In this document: piece by piece, positions 1-13,500 of the stretch
Layout of the letters: every line of letters starts with the position of its first letter
How positions within the stretch are numbered: position 1 is the stretch's first letter
From: Hymenolepis diminuta
Taxonomy: Eukaryota; Platyhelminthes; Cestoda; Cyclophyllidea; Hymenolepididae
Length of the DNA stretch: 64,000 nt
Direction of reading: 5' to 3'
NCBI GenBank assembly: GCA_900708905.1
Contig: CAADRB010000105.1
Span: 144,641 to 208,640 of the forward strand
The notes under the pieces: generated by a model
What the model saw: the letters and a program-made list of their open reading frames with translations, nothing else
The model's database searches: none
Told to the model about the DNA's origin: nothing
Position numbers and translations under genes: made by a program

Positions 1-1519
1 TAGTGAACGTTTTTTTAATATTTGTAGTTCTGAGTATTCTTCTGATGATGGAGAGGCATAATTCTACGAATCCCCGTCTTGAAATTCGTCTTAAATTGGT
101 ACTTTTTTGAGGTTACGTATTTGATCTCATTTAATTTTGACCCGATTAATGTGCCTAAGTTAGAACCCACTCTATTATAATTATATATTTTCGTCGTTAG
201 ACAACTAAAACGCTTTAAAGCACTCTTTGTCTTTTTTATTAATAGGACAAATAAGATTAATTATAATATCCTGGTCTTGTTTTGTTGAGGTCATAATACT
301 TATGTTGACTCACATATGTACTCTACCGTCTGATTATGATCAAGTGAGCAAACGCTCCTTTGATTGCTTCTTAGACCCTATTTAGCTCAGCACTATCCTA
401 ATCCAGTTCGGTATTGCATTGGTGCATATAGCTTATTCAGCAGTATGTACAATTGATTGCTGTGTACTGTTGCAAATACCCTCTTCTTATTTCTCGTTAT
501 GTGTTGTAGGCGTTCCATTGAAAGTCGGTTCTCTTTAAGAGGTAAATTAATACAACAAGTAGGAGAAATGAGTAGAGGGAGAAATAGGTCAAAGGGGGGG
601 GAAATAATCTATAGCTAATATAGTAAAAAGCGAACTTGGGTCGTAAGGTCGTCCAATAACACGAAATCGTACTTCCAACTCCCTCGCCCCCGACCCTGAA
701 GACATTGTTTAACGTCTTCGTGATTTTTGTATCATTCCTTTTACCAATGTTCTCAGTATGTCAAATGTGCTATCCTTTTGATTACAAATGGATTGATTTT
801 TCTTGTTTAACATTGATAAGAACATCCCCTTCGGTACCTGTCGGCATAATGTCATAGTTTGGTACAATACTAGGAAGCATTCTCTCTGCCCATTCAGGTA
901 AAGAATATATGCCTTGTTTTTGCTCTATAAATACTTCAAAGAGATTTCTAGCAGAATATATTCTCAGGCATCTCAGCTTGTTTTATATCTATTTGCGTAT
1001 GTTTATAAATGTATGGAAGAGTTTTCTTATGTTAGCAGAAGACCCACGAGTTTACTTCCTACATTTTCATGCCACTTAAATGATAAGGGGAACATTATTG
1101 TGCCCAGTTAAGTATTTTTTGATTGTAATGCGATTATCTTTGTTTCTAACTCTAATTCATACTACCCTCAAACTTATGTTTTGATGTCTCCATATTATTC
1201 TTTTGGTACAATAGTAGATTATTAAAGTTGGTGTCAAGAATACTAGATGGATAGAAATATACAGCTTCCAATACCTCATACATTGAATGAATTTTCGACT
1301 TTACAATATTATGAGTTCTAATGACTTCTAGTAGTGATCGGTACTCCTACCCTCTTAAGATCTTGACTTGAGATATTTGGGGAGATTAAGTTTCTCTAAT
1401 GCTTTGTTTTGAAAACTTTTTGAGAATGAACGATTCTACTGGATATGTTCAGTGTATGAAAATGCGTTCATATGTATTTTCTCATTTAAGCATTTCAAAA
1501 TCTTCCCAGATTTACTAAG
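1..1519. other. 5' end of window: probable MSH2 intron, no exon recognised
   Basis: No stretch here reads as the MSH2 domains I-II that should precede the first recognised exon. The DNA is AT-rich with only short open frames (for example 914-1111, plus strand) of intron-like composition. A run of eight G residues ends near 600. Since the next exon opens in mid-codon, this is most simply an intron of MSH2 and the N-terminal exons lie left of the window. Confidence 0.5.
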
Positions 1520-4500
1520 CTTTACCTGGGAAGAGGACTGATGTTCTTGTGGTCGATCTTATTGATAAGCTCACATTCTACCAACCTTACTTTGACAAGA
1601 ATTCGGCAATGCTATTGGTCACCCACTTCATTGAAAGTGCACTGCTGGATACGATACGAGGACTTAACAAACGTGCACGTGAATTACTGCGTGGGAAACT
1701 GACATTCTTTTACTTCTTCCTTGATCTGTTTTGACAAATAGGGTTAATATAGTCATGTTTGCCGATGTTCATGGACTGCAGATATTCCTCTTTACATTTA
1801 CGTTGTCAATATACAATAATAAATAATATCTCTCTAAAATATGAGATGATAGTTTTGAAATAATTAATTTCGATGCAGATATCGGAGCATTTTGCGGGAA
1901 TGTTAATTTCAAAGTCCTTATCTTCCCATTTGATTCGCGCTTTGCCACTACAGTGACTGTTCTTCTATTATCCTAACGGCTATTTAAGCTTAGCCGGAAC
2001 CTATTTTGAGGTCTTGTGAGTTGCAAATTGCTCCAGTGGTTGGTCAGCTAAATTCATTCTCATTAATATATAAGAATTCATTTTAACTTATTTCTGCTTT
2101 GGGAAGCAGCAGAGAGCAAGAGTTCAGAAGCCTATATTTGCTAACTTGTTTATCTATGATTTGTAATATTTACCCCACTAAAGGCAAGGAAAAATGTAGC
2201 ATTTTGTCGTTTTAAATATTCCAGAGCAGTAAGCAAAAGAAGGAAATCAGTGCGAATCTATATTACACAGAAAATTCATGGGGAATTTGTATGGGGAATA
2301 GCGATCGGTCGATCGGATCAAGAAGTACTTGATTTTCTGGATTATAAATTTCTTGCATGGAGATCTCTATACAGACTCTATGGTTTATACTTATTTTAGG
2401 GATGCATAAAGAAGACGTCTGTCCTCTGTTAATAAAAGATGGAGGTCAAAAAATTGTGTGGGACCTTCGATCTATAGGATAAACCGTTTATGAAAATATG
2501 CATGTCCAAGTTCACAACAGGTCCAGGAATTTCGAAAATTTATAAGTAGAACCTTATTTATCTTGCATTATTAGAGAGCTATTGTTGAAAATAGAATAAA
2601 ATCATTTCTTTGGCTCTTATGAATTAAATATAACACCCTTAGAAGCAGCTAATAATTTTTTTGGCCTCCAGGCTAGACTTGTCGCACTTTTGCGACATTT
2701 GTTATTAGCATTTCTGTTTTTGCCAATTTGTATGACTCAATTTGCATCATTCCGTTTAAATTCTCCCGATAATAATCTTACCAATTTTTTTTCTTTTCAA
2801 GGAATTAAAGAGTGTTTACAGGCTGTAGAGGCGGACATATTCCGAGAATTTGAGGAGGTAAGTTGGTTACTATTTTCGTGTGTCATCTTCTATCTCATAT
2901 AATGACGACATGAAGAGGAAGGGAGAGGTCGTTTTACGAATTATTCATGTCATTCTAACTACATCTTCTCACGCACTTCGAACACGTTTGAATTTAAAAT
3001 ATGCACACCAGATTGTTTTTTCTGGACCGAAATTAGAGCTTTTATTGATGAATATCTAAGTATATTAATGCGCATATAGCCCCGTTATTTGGTTAATATT
3101 GTCAGTACGAATTTGTTATGAGTAGAATGTAGAATATTCGTAACTAACGTGCGCCTGTCACATTAAATTGAATATGCTTGAAATGCATCAGAATGAATTT
3201 CGAGGAAGATGGGCTTTGAAGTGGCAAATTTGCTTACTAAATTAAGGACTTTCCTGAAGGCTAAATATGGAGACTGTTGTCTCTTCCAAACACTGAAGGA
3301 TCAAGGAAAAAATAGGATACGATAATTTTGTTAGAGAGCAAACCAGAATGACGGGAAAGAGAGCGTAATAGAAGTGGAGAAACAACAACAGAGACGAAGA
3401 GGAACATATAAGTGAGAACGGGCAAATCAGTTTGCGGAATTGAGTTGAGCAGACTATCCAAAGCATATTTCCTCATTCGGTTAAATGATTAAAAAAAGCA
3501 TTTAAGGTACTGATTGAAATAAATTCAACAGGAGTTTAAATTAGCAGTTACAAACATAATATTCAATAAATTCTTATGGTGACTGAAACTTAGAATTTAA
3601 ACCATCAAACTGACTGTGCAACTAATCTGCTACTTTTGCTGTTATCATAACGCGTAAAAGTTGAGGGGATAAAATTTGAAAAATGAAATGTTCACAACTA
3701 TATCATTCATAACGCATCATATATATTGAATGATATGTATTTTTTATATCAAAGTATTATGTACTGAGGTTTTAACTCCTTTCATGGTATTAGGTAGGGA
3801 AAAAATTGTCCTCAACTGACGCTTAATTTCCGCAGTTTTTACTGAACTTAGGTCTAATTTTTCCTTCGTTCAGATTGCCTCTAAGGTTGGTTTGGAGCCT
3901 GGAAAGTCAATCAAATTGGAGTCTGCTGATGGTATTGGTCACTTCCTTCGTGTAACTCTTAAGGTTAGAAACTTCAGTTCTTTAATATCTCAAAGCATTA
4001 TATCTCTACGTTTAAATTACTTACCCAACTTCTCTTGGTAGATGGAAAAGCAGATCCGGGGAATCAGTTGGTTAAAGAAAATCGATATGCAGAAGGCTGG
4101 TGTTCGCTGCCGATCTACGGAATTAGCTGCCCTTAGTGAACAACACGCCACATTGAAAGAGCAGTACGCAAGAGCTCAAAAGAGCATCGTAAAAGAAATT
4201 CTCACGGTGTCAGGTTAGTGCAATAAGTTAGGCGGCTGAATGAGATGATGAATTCCAAGGGATTTTACAAATTTTGCTTTTAGCCGGCTACCTGGAGCCG
4301 CTTTACGCGCTAGGTACTTGTACTGCACAACTTGACGTTGTTGTAAGCTTGGCCATTGCTGCAGTCTCTGCACCTCAACAATACATTCGGCCACGCTTTC
4401 TCAAACAGTCTTCCAACGAAACTGATGGTGGTGGAATTCGGCTGAGGGATTTTCGACATCCCTGCCTTGAATATCAAGATGGCGTCTCGGTCATTCCCAA

Positions 4501-7500
4501 TGATGTTGATTTGGAACGAGGTAATTGCTACTACTCAAAATATTTAAGTAGTTGAACGGTCTAATTTTGATAATCTTTACAGGAAAGCAAATCTTCAAGA
4601 CTATCACCGGACCGAATATGGGGGGAAAATCTACCTATATCCGTGGTGTAAGTAAATGCATTCCCAATCGTCTTTTTATTAGTAAATCGGTCACTTTATT
4701 ATCCCAATTATCTGAAACACTAACGCTGGGTATTTTATGACAAAATTCCTTTTTATGTTTGTACATTTCCACTAATTACAAAATTAAATGTTTGGTACTT
4801 TGTAGCAGTTTGGTATTTTCTCGTTTCTTCTTTATCTTAACTTGATATCACTCAAGTAAGTGTAGTGACTACTTTTTTGCTGTGTCACTAGGGTCAGTCA
4901 TTTAATCGAAGCAAGGGGTTGTTTTATAATAATAACAGCATTCTTTCCATTTCTCAGTTCACTTGGTCTAATTTTATTAAATTGGGAAAATTTCACACAT
5001 CATTGAAACTAATTAAACAGACCGAATCTTTACCAATAAGAATTTTCTCCATTGACAATCGGTGAAAATTTCCCATGTTTTGAGACTGCTACCTTTACTT
5101 CGTATTTTATTAATATTATAATCAGTTGTATTTAATAAGTATAATTTTGATTTTTTGACCTCTTACGATGCACCTCATTCCTTATGTTCGGTATTGATTA
5201 GTTTACAAGTTGTTTAATATTTTTTGAAAGCTAATTTAATTAACTTGCTAGATTAGGAGAATGTACGTGAGTACTTTTAATTTCAATAGGTATAGTTTAG
5301 ACTAAATTCAAAGTGTTAACCTGAATGAAAATAAGGGGTTGGCATCTTTATATGTTTTATATGCTGAAAGGTAAGGTTTAATATAACGACCTAAATTCGA
5401 AATAATGGAGAACTTATTTTCTCTTTGTATCAGTCTCTTGTATTTCGTGTTTGAAATATCAAACTTTTCAACCTCGATCATTGGTTATCGAAGGTAGATT
5501 GTGTGAAAAATTTAAGCGATGCTTATTTAGCTCGTTTTGAAATAGTCATGTTTACGTTTTCGCACTTACTTGAACTGTTTTCAGTTGGAGAATATAGAAT
5601 AGCGATTTGTACTCGCCTTTATTCGCGATAACTCAGGCCTGTCGGTTACAAGACTGGTGCGGAGGCCCTGTTCTTGGACTCCCTCGTTTTTCTCATGCTC
5701 TCCTTTTTTAATCATTGCTTCAGTTTCGACTCTTTTCTGGTTATCTAATTGTTGTTGTTATCTTCTGTTGGCTGAAAGCTGTCACTTATATATCCAACAA
5801 TGGGTAACCCCGCAAGAACTCTTAGCTCCAACAAATTTGTTAGAAATATTTTTTCCGATATGAACAAATGAATTGCAATACGGAGTAATTTTAAAATGCA
5901 CTTTATGAATTTGGTGAAGACTATGACTTAGTTGGAATGTGAATTTGTGTTGTGCTGAAGCACCGTCTCCCTTCTAATTAATTAATAGGCCTGCTAAATT
6001 TCTAATAATTTTCTTTCTATCACTTTTCGGCTAAAAGATCTTCATTTCCTAAATCCAATTTGTTAATTGCCCATAAACTGTTCGCTATCACGTGTTCCTC
6101 TTGGGCCTTTCATTTTTGATGGTGTTTTGGCTCGTTCCTGTTCATACTTATTTAACCTTGACTAAGTCTGTCAAAATTAGAAATTGTAAATTGTTTAAAT
6201 ACCGCCTAATAGTTAAACACTTTTCACAGCTTCCTGTTGGTTAAATAATAAGTAGACACAGCCTTTATTATTAATATCCTTAATTCACATTGTCCAATAA
6301 TTTATCGATTTTTCTTTAGCCGCCTTAAATGGTTAAATTCTATTGGTTATTGATCTGGTTTGTCTATCTTTAAATAGTTAGATCTAAGCCATTAATAGTA
6401 GGTTAATTCGGACGTGATTTAAGTAAGGTGAAAGTAAATTAGGCGTAGGCATGCAAATAATGGTCTGCTTTATACAGCAACTGCTTGGGCCTACTCCGGG
6501 ATCACATGCTAATCTTCATTATTTCTTTCCCGTGCATCGCTTGGCACTGAAGAGGAGACGAGAATAATGTCTTGATTAGTTAACTTTTCATATATATTTG
6601 AAACAAGAACTTCCATGTAAATTTTAATTCGTTTTGCTCTGGTGTTTTATGCGATTTATCTAACTGAAATGTTTTCATCCAGTAAAAGTTTGACTTTTAT
6701 AATTATTGATGTGCATGTTTTCCCTTTTGAACATATTGGTCACGTTTAGTATTACTATTTATGACATAAACGTCTGCAGTATTTTCATGAAATATTATTA
6801 AAACAAATAGTTGATGCTAGATATGAGCATGAAGAAAAAAATTAATGAAATCATCAGAATCCCACTTTCTTATTCTAACATCTGTCCACCATACAAGGAA
6901 TTCATTTGCGATGTTCTTTCTCCCCTCATTTCCATCGCCAATGGTTTGATGGCATTGAGATGATTTTCGTTTATGTTTAATTTTATTGGCTTATAATTTT
7001 GATATTGTTTCAATAGTTAATTTTCAGCAGAACGGACAATTGTGGAAGCTTAATCGTTAAGTAAAAATCATTTCGTCCATAAAAAGTTAGTTGAATATGA
7101 ATAATAATGATAATTCCCATTTAGAAAAGCGTTTTTCAACTCTCATCTGGGTTAGAGCGGTATCATATAGCCTCTCTGGTAGGAAATTCGAATTTTTCTA
7201 TTGGTCGGACTTAACCAATATGATTGGCTATCCAGCTCACTGAGTAGGCGCCGACGGAAATTGAACCAGTGATGTTCGTCTTGACAGATGAGCACGGTAA
7301 CCAGTGCGCCATCGGTGCACATTTGAATACATGTAATTTTCATGGCCTTTGAGGGTTATTGATAAATTCGAGTGATATGTAGTTTAATGTAATAAATATA
7401 GTCAACATAACTTAATATGCGCATTTTACAGCGGTGATTCATAATTTCACAGTTCCTGAACTGATTCTTGAGTATTATAGAAGGATTCGTTGGCTTTTTG

Positions 7501-10500
7501 CGATTAATGAGTTATCTCTATTTGCCACTATCTCTATATTCATAGCTCGTAATATATATCTTGCCATGTTTTGGCATTAGCTGCACTTCCGAAATAGTAA
7601 CCACATCTAATTATCATTATTTTAGCACAAACCGACCAGCTGTTGCTAGGTGAAAACGCACGTTCTGTTCTATATCTAATGATCGCAAATTTCCATATTT
7701 TGTTAGTCTCTATTGGTATTGGACATTGGTTCTTGAAATCAGGTAAAGATTGATTCCCGTTTTTCCTTACGATCTAGAATTGTGATATTTAAGTGCATGA
7801 AATTAGATTAGAGCTTAAATTTCAGATCTTTTGTTTGAAAGTTGCAATCGATACCTGATTCTCAAGGAGGGAAGTTTTTGCAGAAGAAGGCATGCATTTG
7901 GAACTCCAAAATTTCATCAAATTGGATTTTCTCGTCTGTACTCTCCCCATTGCATCTGAACGATCAGTTGAAACTTGCAAATTAGTATCCGTCCAAATAA
8001 CTATAAACTTTTCGAATCTTGTATTTTTTATCTATCTTATGGTGGGTTGTAGGGTAAGTGATAATTACTTCTCTATTAGAACGTTGTTTTCAGTATTACT
8101 CTGAAATGCTTTAAATTTGTGATTACATGGGCCTATTAAATCATTTAGTGACAATATTTTCGTTCTCAAAAACCGTGTATAAATACGAGTTTGAAATTAT
8201 ATCCTGTGATATATTACTTCAAAACAGCTGTGTTTAATCATTTGCCATAACCAAATCAATTTTTGTTTAGAAAAAGACATTCAAAACCGTTTTCTAAGAG
8301 GGAAACATTCTGCTTTTTTAGATAAGAAACGTTGTTTTTTAATTTAGGGAAGGTTAAAGATGAATATCGACGGCCCAGTTGTGCTAAATTGGGTGGATGT
8401 AATATGAGTCATCGGCCATATTTTTACCTTCTAGTTGCGTTTCTTTCCTCATAAGTTGCTGTGTAGTTTAATCGAATTTATTGCGTCCAGTTTGGTAAGT
8501 GCTGGCATAAAGAGAGTGTTATAGAAGGCCTCTTTTATTCTTTCAATATGAGTTTCGATTGGTTCAAATACAGAAAGCGTTTCTCTGAGCTACCTCGGGT
8601 GAATAATTTGGATAGCGGTGTCATTACCATCTTCACGACTTAAAAATCATTGTTTTTCATCAAAGCTTTGATATTTTAATCCCTGTCTTAGTATGCTTGC
8701 GAAAAAACGCACAATTTATATGAAAGCAATTCATGCAGCAGCTCCTTTTATTCCTGTGTTTTTTAATACAAATATTGATGTGATTTGCCCATTTAATGAC
8801 GCTAATTATTTTAACATGGACTCTTCCTTCCCTACTACTTCGGTGTTTCTGCGTTCTTAAGTTAATTGCATTACAATTTAATTTAATTGTTATTGCCACT
8901 TCCACAGAGTAATATTATTTACTGCAGGATCATTCATTTCCACTTTTCATATCATGTACGCCTTCCCACCTCTATCCGACTTGTTCTTTTGTCCTGTATT
9001 TATCCTGTCGAGCCGACTAAGTCTATTCTTAACTACATTATTCGACAGAATGCTGCCTTTACAAAGCTGTCTTTGTTAATGGCTCCGATCGTTAGGTAAT
9101 AAGTATTTACTGATTACCTCTCTCCTTCCATAGGTCATAATTAGTCCTTTGTTGCTATAGAATAATTTCATAATGTTAAATTGGCTTATTTATAAAGTTA
9201 GTATTCTTTACACTAGGCGATGTTGTGGGTGCATAGTTTTAATATATTAGATTTGAAATCGAACTCAACTCGCAGGATCTAAAGTCATTGGTGGACTACT
9301 TGTTCGTTCAGTTTATATTTGTTGATCGGGGCAAGTCTTTAGAGTTTTCTGTAAAATCAGCAGAATACGGAAATTTAGAATGGAGATGAGATCAGTATAT
9401 ACGACTTCGCAGCAACTCTGATATTTAAAATTGAAAGTCTTATAGATGAGCACTTGTAGTTGTCATAATTCATTGTACTCACAGTTGGGACCTGACAAAT
9501 AAATCAAATGAAATCGATTTTTCAGTCCTGATAAATATTGACTTAATTCTGAAATTACTCGATTCTTCTTTAGCTGGAGTTCAGTTAAAATTAAGTGTTA
9601 TGCATTTTATTCTTTAAAATCGGTTACTTTTCTTCTCTCTTCAGACTGGCGTTGTGGTTGCTATGGCCCAAGCTGGTAGCTTTGTCCCAGCAACTGAAGC
9701 CGATCTAGTTCCAGTGGATGCGATAATGGCTCGAGTTGGAGCTGCTGACTGTCAACTACGTGGCATCTCTACCTTCATGGCTGAAATGCTTGAAACCGTT
9801 GCTGTGTTAAGGGTAAATCAAGTGTTCATTAGGGATAAATAATACTTCTTTCTCGAATCTTGCAATATTCTTTACTAATGTACAAGTAATCAAATCTGCA
9901 AAATAATCCACAACGGGGTAAAGAATTTGCAATCTTTCATCCGGGAAAGCGAATGTTATCGAATAACATAAGTTAGTTGGTCGAAAAAAGATATGAAAGG
10001 AATCTTACTTTGTTTGCTGTTCGGATTCAGGTCGTATAATATTAATTAAATGGGTAGTTCACTACTTCATGTTCTAAAATTCAATTGATCTGAATCGTCC
10101 TCTGAGTTAGCGGACAAATCTATGTCCACGATGTCCTATGCTTATTGAACTATTCATTAATTAGAGTGGTTAGTCTTACCGCTTCTATCACTTCCTTTCT
10201 TCCAGAGACTGAAGGGATAAGATGATACTAGCATGGCATGGTTGATATCTAAACTAATAGTTATGGTGGATAGGTAGAGAGATTTGTGCTATAGGGTTTC
10301 TAGATAGCTTTGTTTTTAAGGGTCTATTTTTCATTTCAGTCCCATTTCTGCACATTTTTTACTAAAGAACGAGTATGTCGTTATCTGATTAGGTAGCTAG
10401 CTAGCTCTGAAAAGGACCCTTAAGTGGATCATTTTTAGGTCAGAAATCTTTTTGCTAAACAGTTTTAAAGCTGAATTTACGAATTAGCACTAACGTATGT

Positions 10501-13500
10501 TACTGTTATGACAAAACTTGAACGTAATAGCCTCAAAATTGTCAAATTCTGACTTTGCAATGATCTGGACAAGTGAGTACTTTGGGGTATTATGGATAAT
10601 TTTGCAGGGCTTTTACAGGGTTGGAGAGTCAGGTTAAAAATGCTGCGTAGCTTTAGGCATTTGAAAGAAAGCTGCAAGTAGACTCTTAGCGTTTTTTTTC
10701 GGGAAGGGAAAACATGAGTTTTCATTACGGAGAAAACTTGTTACAATTCAACTCCAATGTAATTCATACTAGTTCTCATTAAACGGTTTAAGGGATATGC
10801 ATTAATTTTTATGAGAAAATACAAAATAAATATCAAATCTGTCAATGAAAAATATATTCTAATTTTCCATGTTTATATTTTCTCCTTGACACATTTCCTT
10901 ATGAATCCTCATTATTCCCCAACACTAGGTTATTCTATTATTTTCTTACTCCCAAGTTTGAGATCTAACCTATTAGTGTTAACTTTTCCAGCTTGCTACA
11001 CGTGATTCCTTAGTAATTATCGACGAGTTGGGTCGTGGTACTTCAACCTACGATGGTTTTGGTTTGGCATGGGCTATTTCGGCTCATCTGGCCCGAACTG
11101 TCGGTTGTTTCACACTCTTTGCCACTCATTTTCATGAACTCACCTCTTTGACACATCTTCTACCCGGTGTTGTGGCAAACTACCGTGTTTCCGCTGAAGT
11201 CCTTCAACACTCCTCAGCTGCCGATGAAGAAGAAAACCCTACTGATGTCATTATGCTCTACAAGGTTGAACCCGGTTAGTTTAGAATCGCTTCTACATGC
11301 TTAACGAGGCAACGCCACTAAATTTTGCTCATAAGGGAGGAATGGTGGTAGATTTGTCTACCGATGGACCTGATAAGACCTACTGATGATGTAGCTCTCG
11401 AGAGTCGTGTTCAGCCAAGATATAAAATCAGGGTTAGCAGAAAGTAACTCAGTTTTGCTGCAATTTAGATAATAAGGAACTTATGGGACGGTGTTATGAT
11501 TTTGAATAATTTAATAATCATATGATTAGTGAGACAGATCTCTTATCGCGTTTCTTCAACTCCTAATAAAGTCAATCATAAATTATAGTTTTTTTATGAA
11601 TGATTCAATTTATTGAATCGCTTGCACCCCATCCGTGGCTGTGATAAGAATAGATCAGTAAACAAAGTAGCTACAGATCCTTGCACCGATGTCGCAGATG
11701 TCACTATCTTAGTGCATGTAGGTCTATGTCCAGTGGTCTAGATTAGCAATTGTACTGGATACCTCTTGCCAACACGGGGGTGGTTTCAAATAGGTGTTTT
11801 CATTAGATCGATTTCAGGTTATCTTCACTGTCTTGTTTAAATGTAGGTAATGATCATCCAAATGGATTTGAGTGGTTGTTTAGAGTCCTTTGAGCAGAAT
11901 GGAGGGAGTAAATAAAATTTAAAACTTATCTTTCTACCACATCGCCCTCTGCCGAAGTCCATTGGCATATCTTCGTTGTTAACTAATTACGTCCTACTAA
12001 TTGGATCATGATCTACAGATTGAATTAAAGATATTTCACATTTTCAGTGCAACAGTGGTAGCAAAGAGAGATCACGAGAACGCATCTAAGTTAGAGAACA
12101 TAAAAATCAGTAAATAACTTCATTTTGCTCCTTTATCAGGTATCTGCGATCAGAGCTACGGTCTACAGGTAGCTCGATCAATTGGTCTGCCGGCGGATTT
12201 GGTTTCAGAAGCAGAAGCTGCTTCAGCTGAGGAAGAAAAAGTGGAGTCGATGTGGGTAAGGCTTGGAGAGCGCATGTATGTGGATGAAAATATGCCTCTA
12301 CCGTCTCAGTCAGAGTGCTCTCAGGTATATACCCCCTCTTTCTCCCCCTATATTTTTAGTTAAGCTTCATTCTGATAGGCTATAAGCTGGATTCTTAGCA
12401 TTTACATGACATATAGAAGTTAAAATATCTCGGTATAATAATATTTGCTTTTTTTCGATTAATAAAGTAGACAATTGCCTCGATTTTTGTGTGATCGACA
12501 TTTTTTTAAAAAATCTGCAAGTTAATCAATTATGAACATCGTAGAATCTAGGGAGTCAGATGCTAAATTTAAAAGTTTCGAATGCTTGATCATGACGCAG
12601 CGAATTTCATCCATTAAATTAAATAGCCAAAGTCATAAATCGAGAACTAGAATAAATATTCTCTTCGTTTCGATGAATTGAATTGGAAACTAAGTAAAAA
12701 GGAAGACTCAAAGGGCCTTAGAAGTCTTTACTAGATCACATTTTAGTATGTTGTGTCAGTTACGATTGTTTTGATAGACGGAGAAGTTAAGCTTATCAAT
12801 AAGGGGAGTCAGTCATATTCAAGTCACCATGTTTTGATGACAGTCTATTATGCGATCAGGCGTTGAGAGGCCGGATGTCAAGAATCTGATAATCTACGTT
12901 AAGTCTCTTTTTCGGAATAACCCTGCTGTCTAGATGTCTTACTTTGTTAGACCTTGGGTAATGATATCAATGGCTACCTCATTTCCTTTTGTCGCTTCAT
13001 ACGGATCATGTATAAATTCTTTCCATAATGTTACCAAGGAGCTTATTAGGTAAATGAAGTTCCTGAATTACAAACAAATATTTTAGCCAGATTAAATTTA
13101 GACAGACACCAAATGTCTGTTTATTCTTTGTCCTTTGCGTATTACTTTTGTTGTTGTCTGTTTTCTAAAAACAGAATGTCACTCCCTTATTGCGCGTGCA
13201 ATCCTGGATTTCAACTGCCAATATAATTGTGTCACAGCATGAAAACAGATATTTTATAGATTATTAACATGAGTGGTAAAAATCTTCCTGTCCTTGTGAT
13301 TCTCTTGATGAATCTTCTTGTGACGCACTAGAAACTACGTACGAAAAACCTAGAAGACTCGGGAGATGACATGTTTTGACAAGATCACATCTTAGTATAT
13401 TGCGTCAGACACAACTTTTCAGATAGATAAATATTATACACTTGAACACGGAGTTGTGTTCATCCTACTCAATCCACCTTATCTTGACGGGAATCTATCA

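Noticed and set aside
914..1111. 65-codon plus frame as an upstream MSH2 exon
   Set aside because: No resemblance to MSH2 domains I-III and no phase-compatible splice sites.
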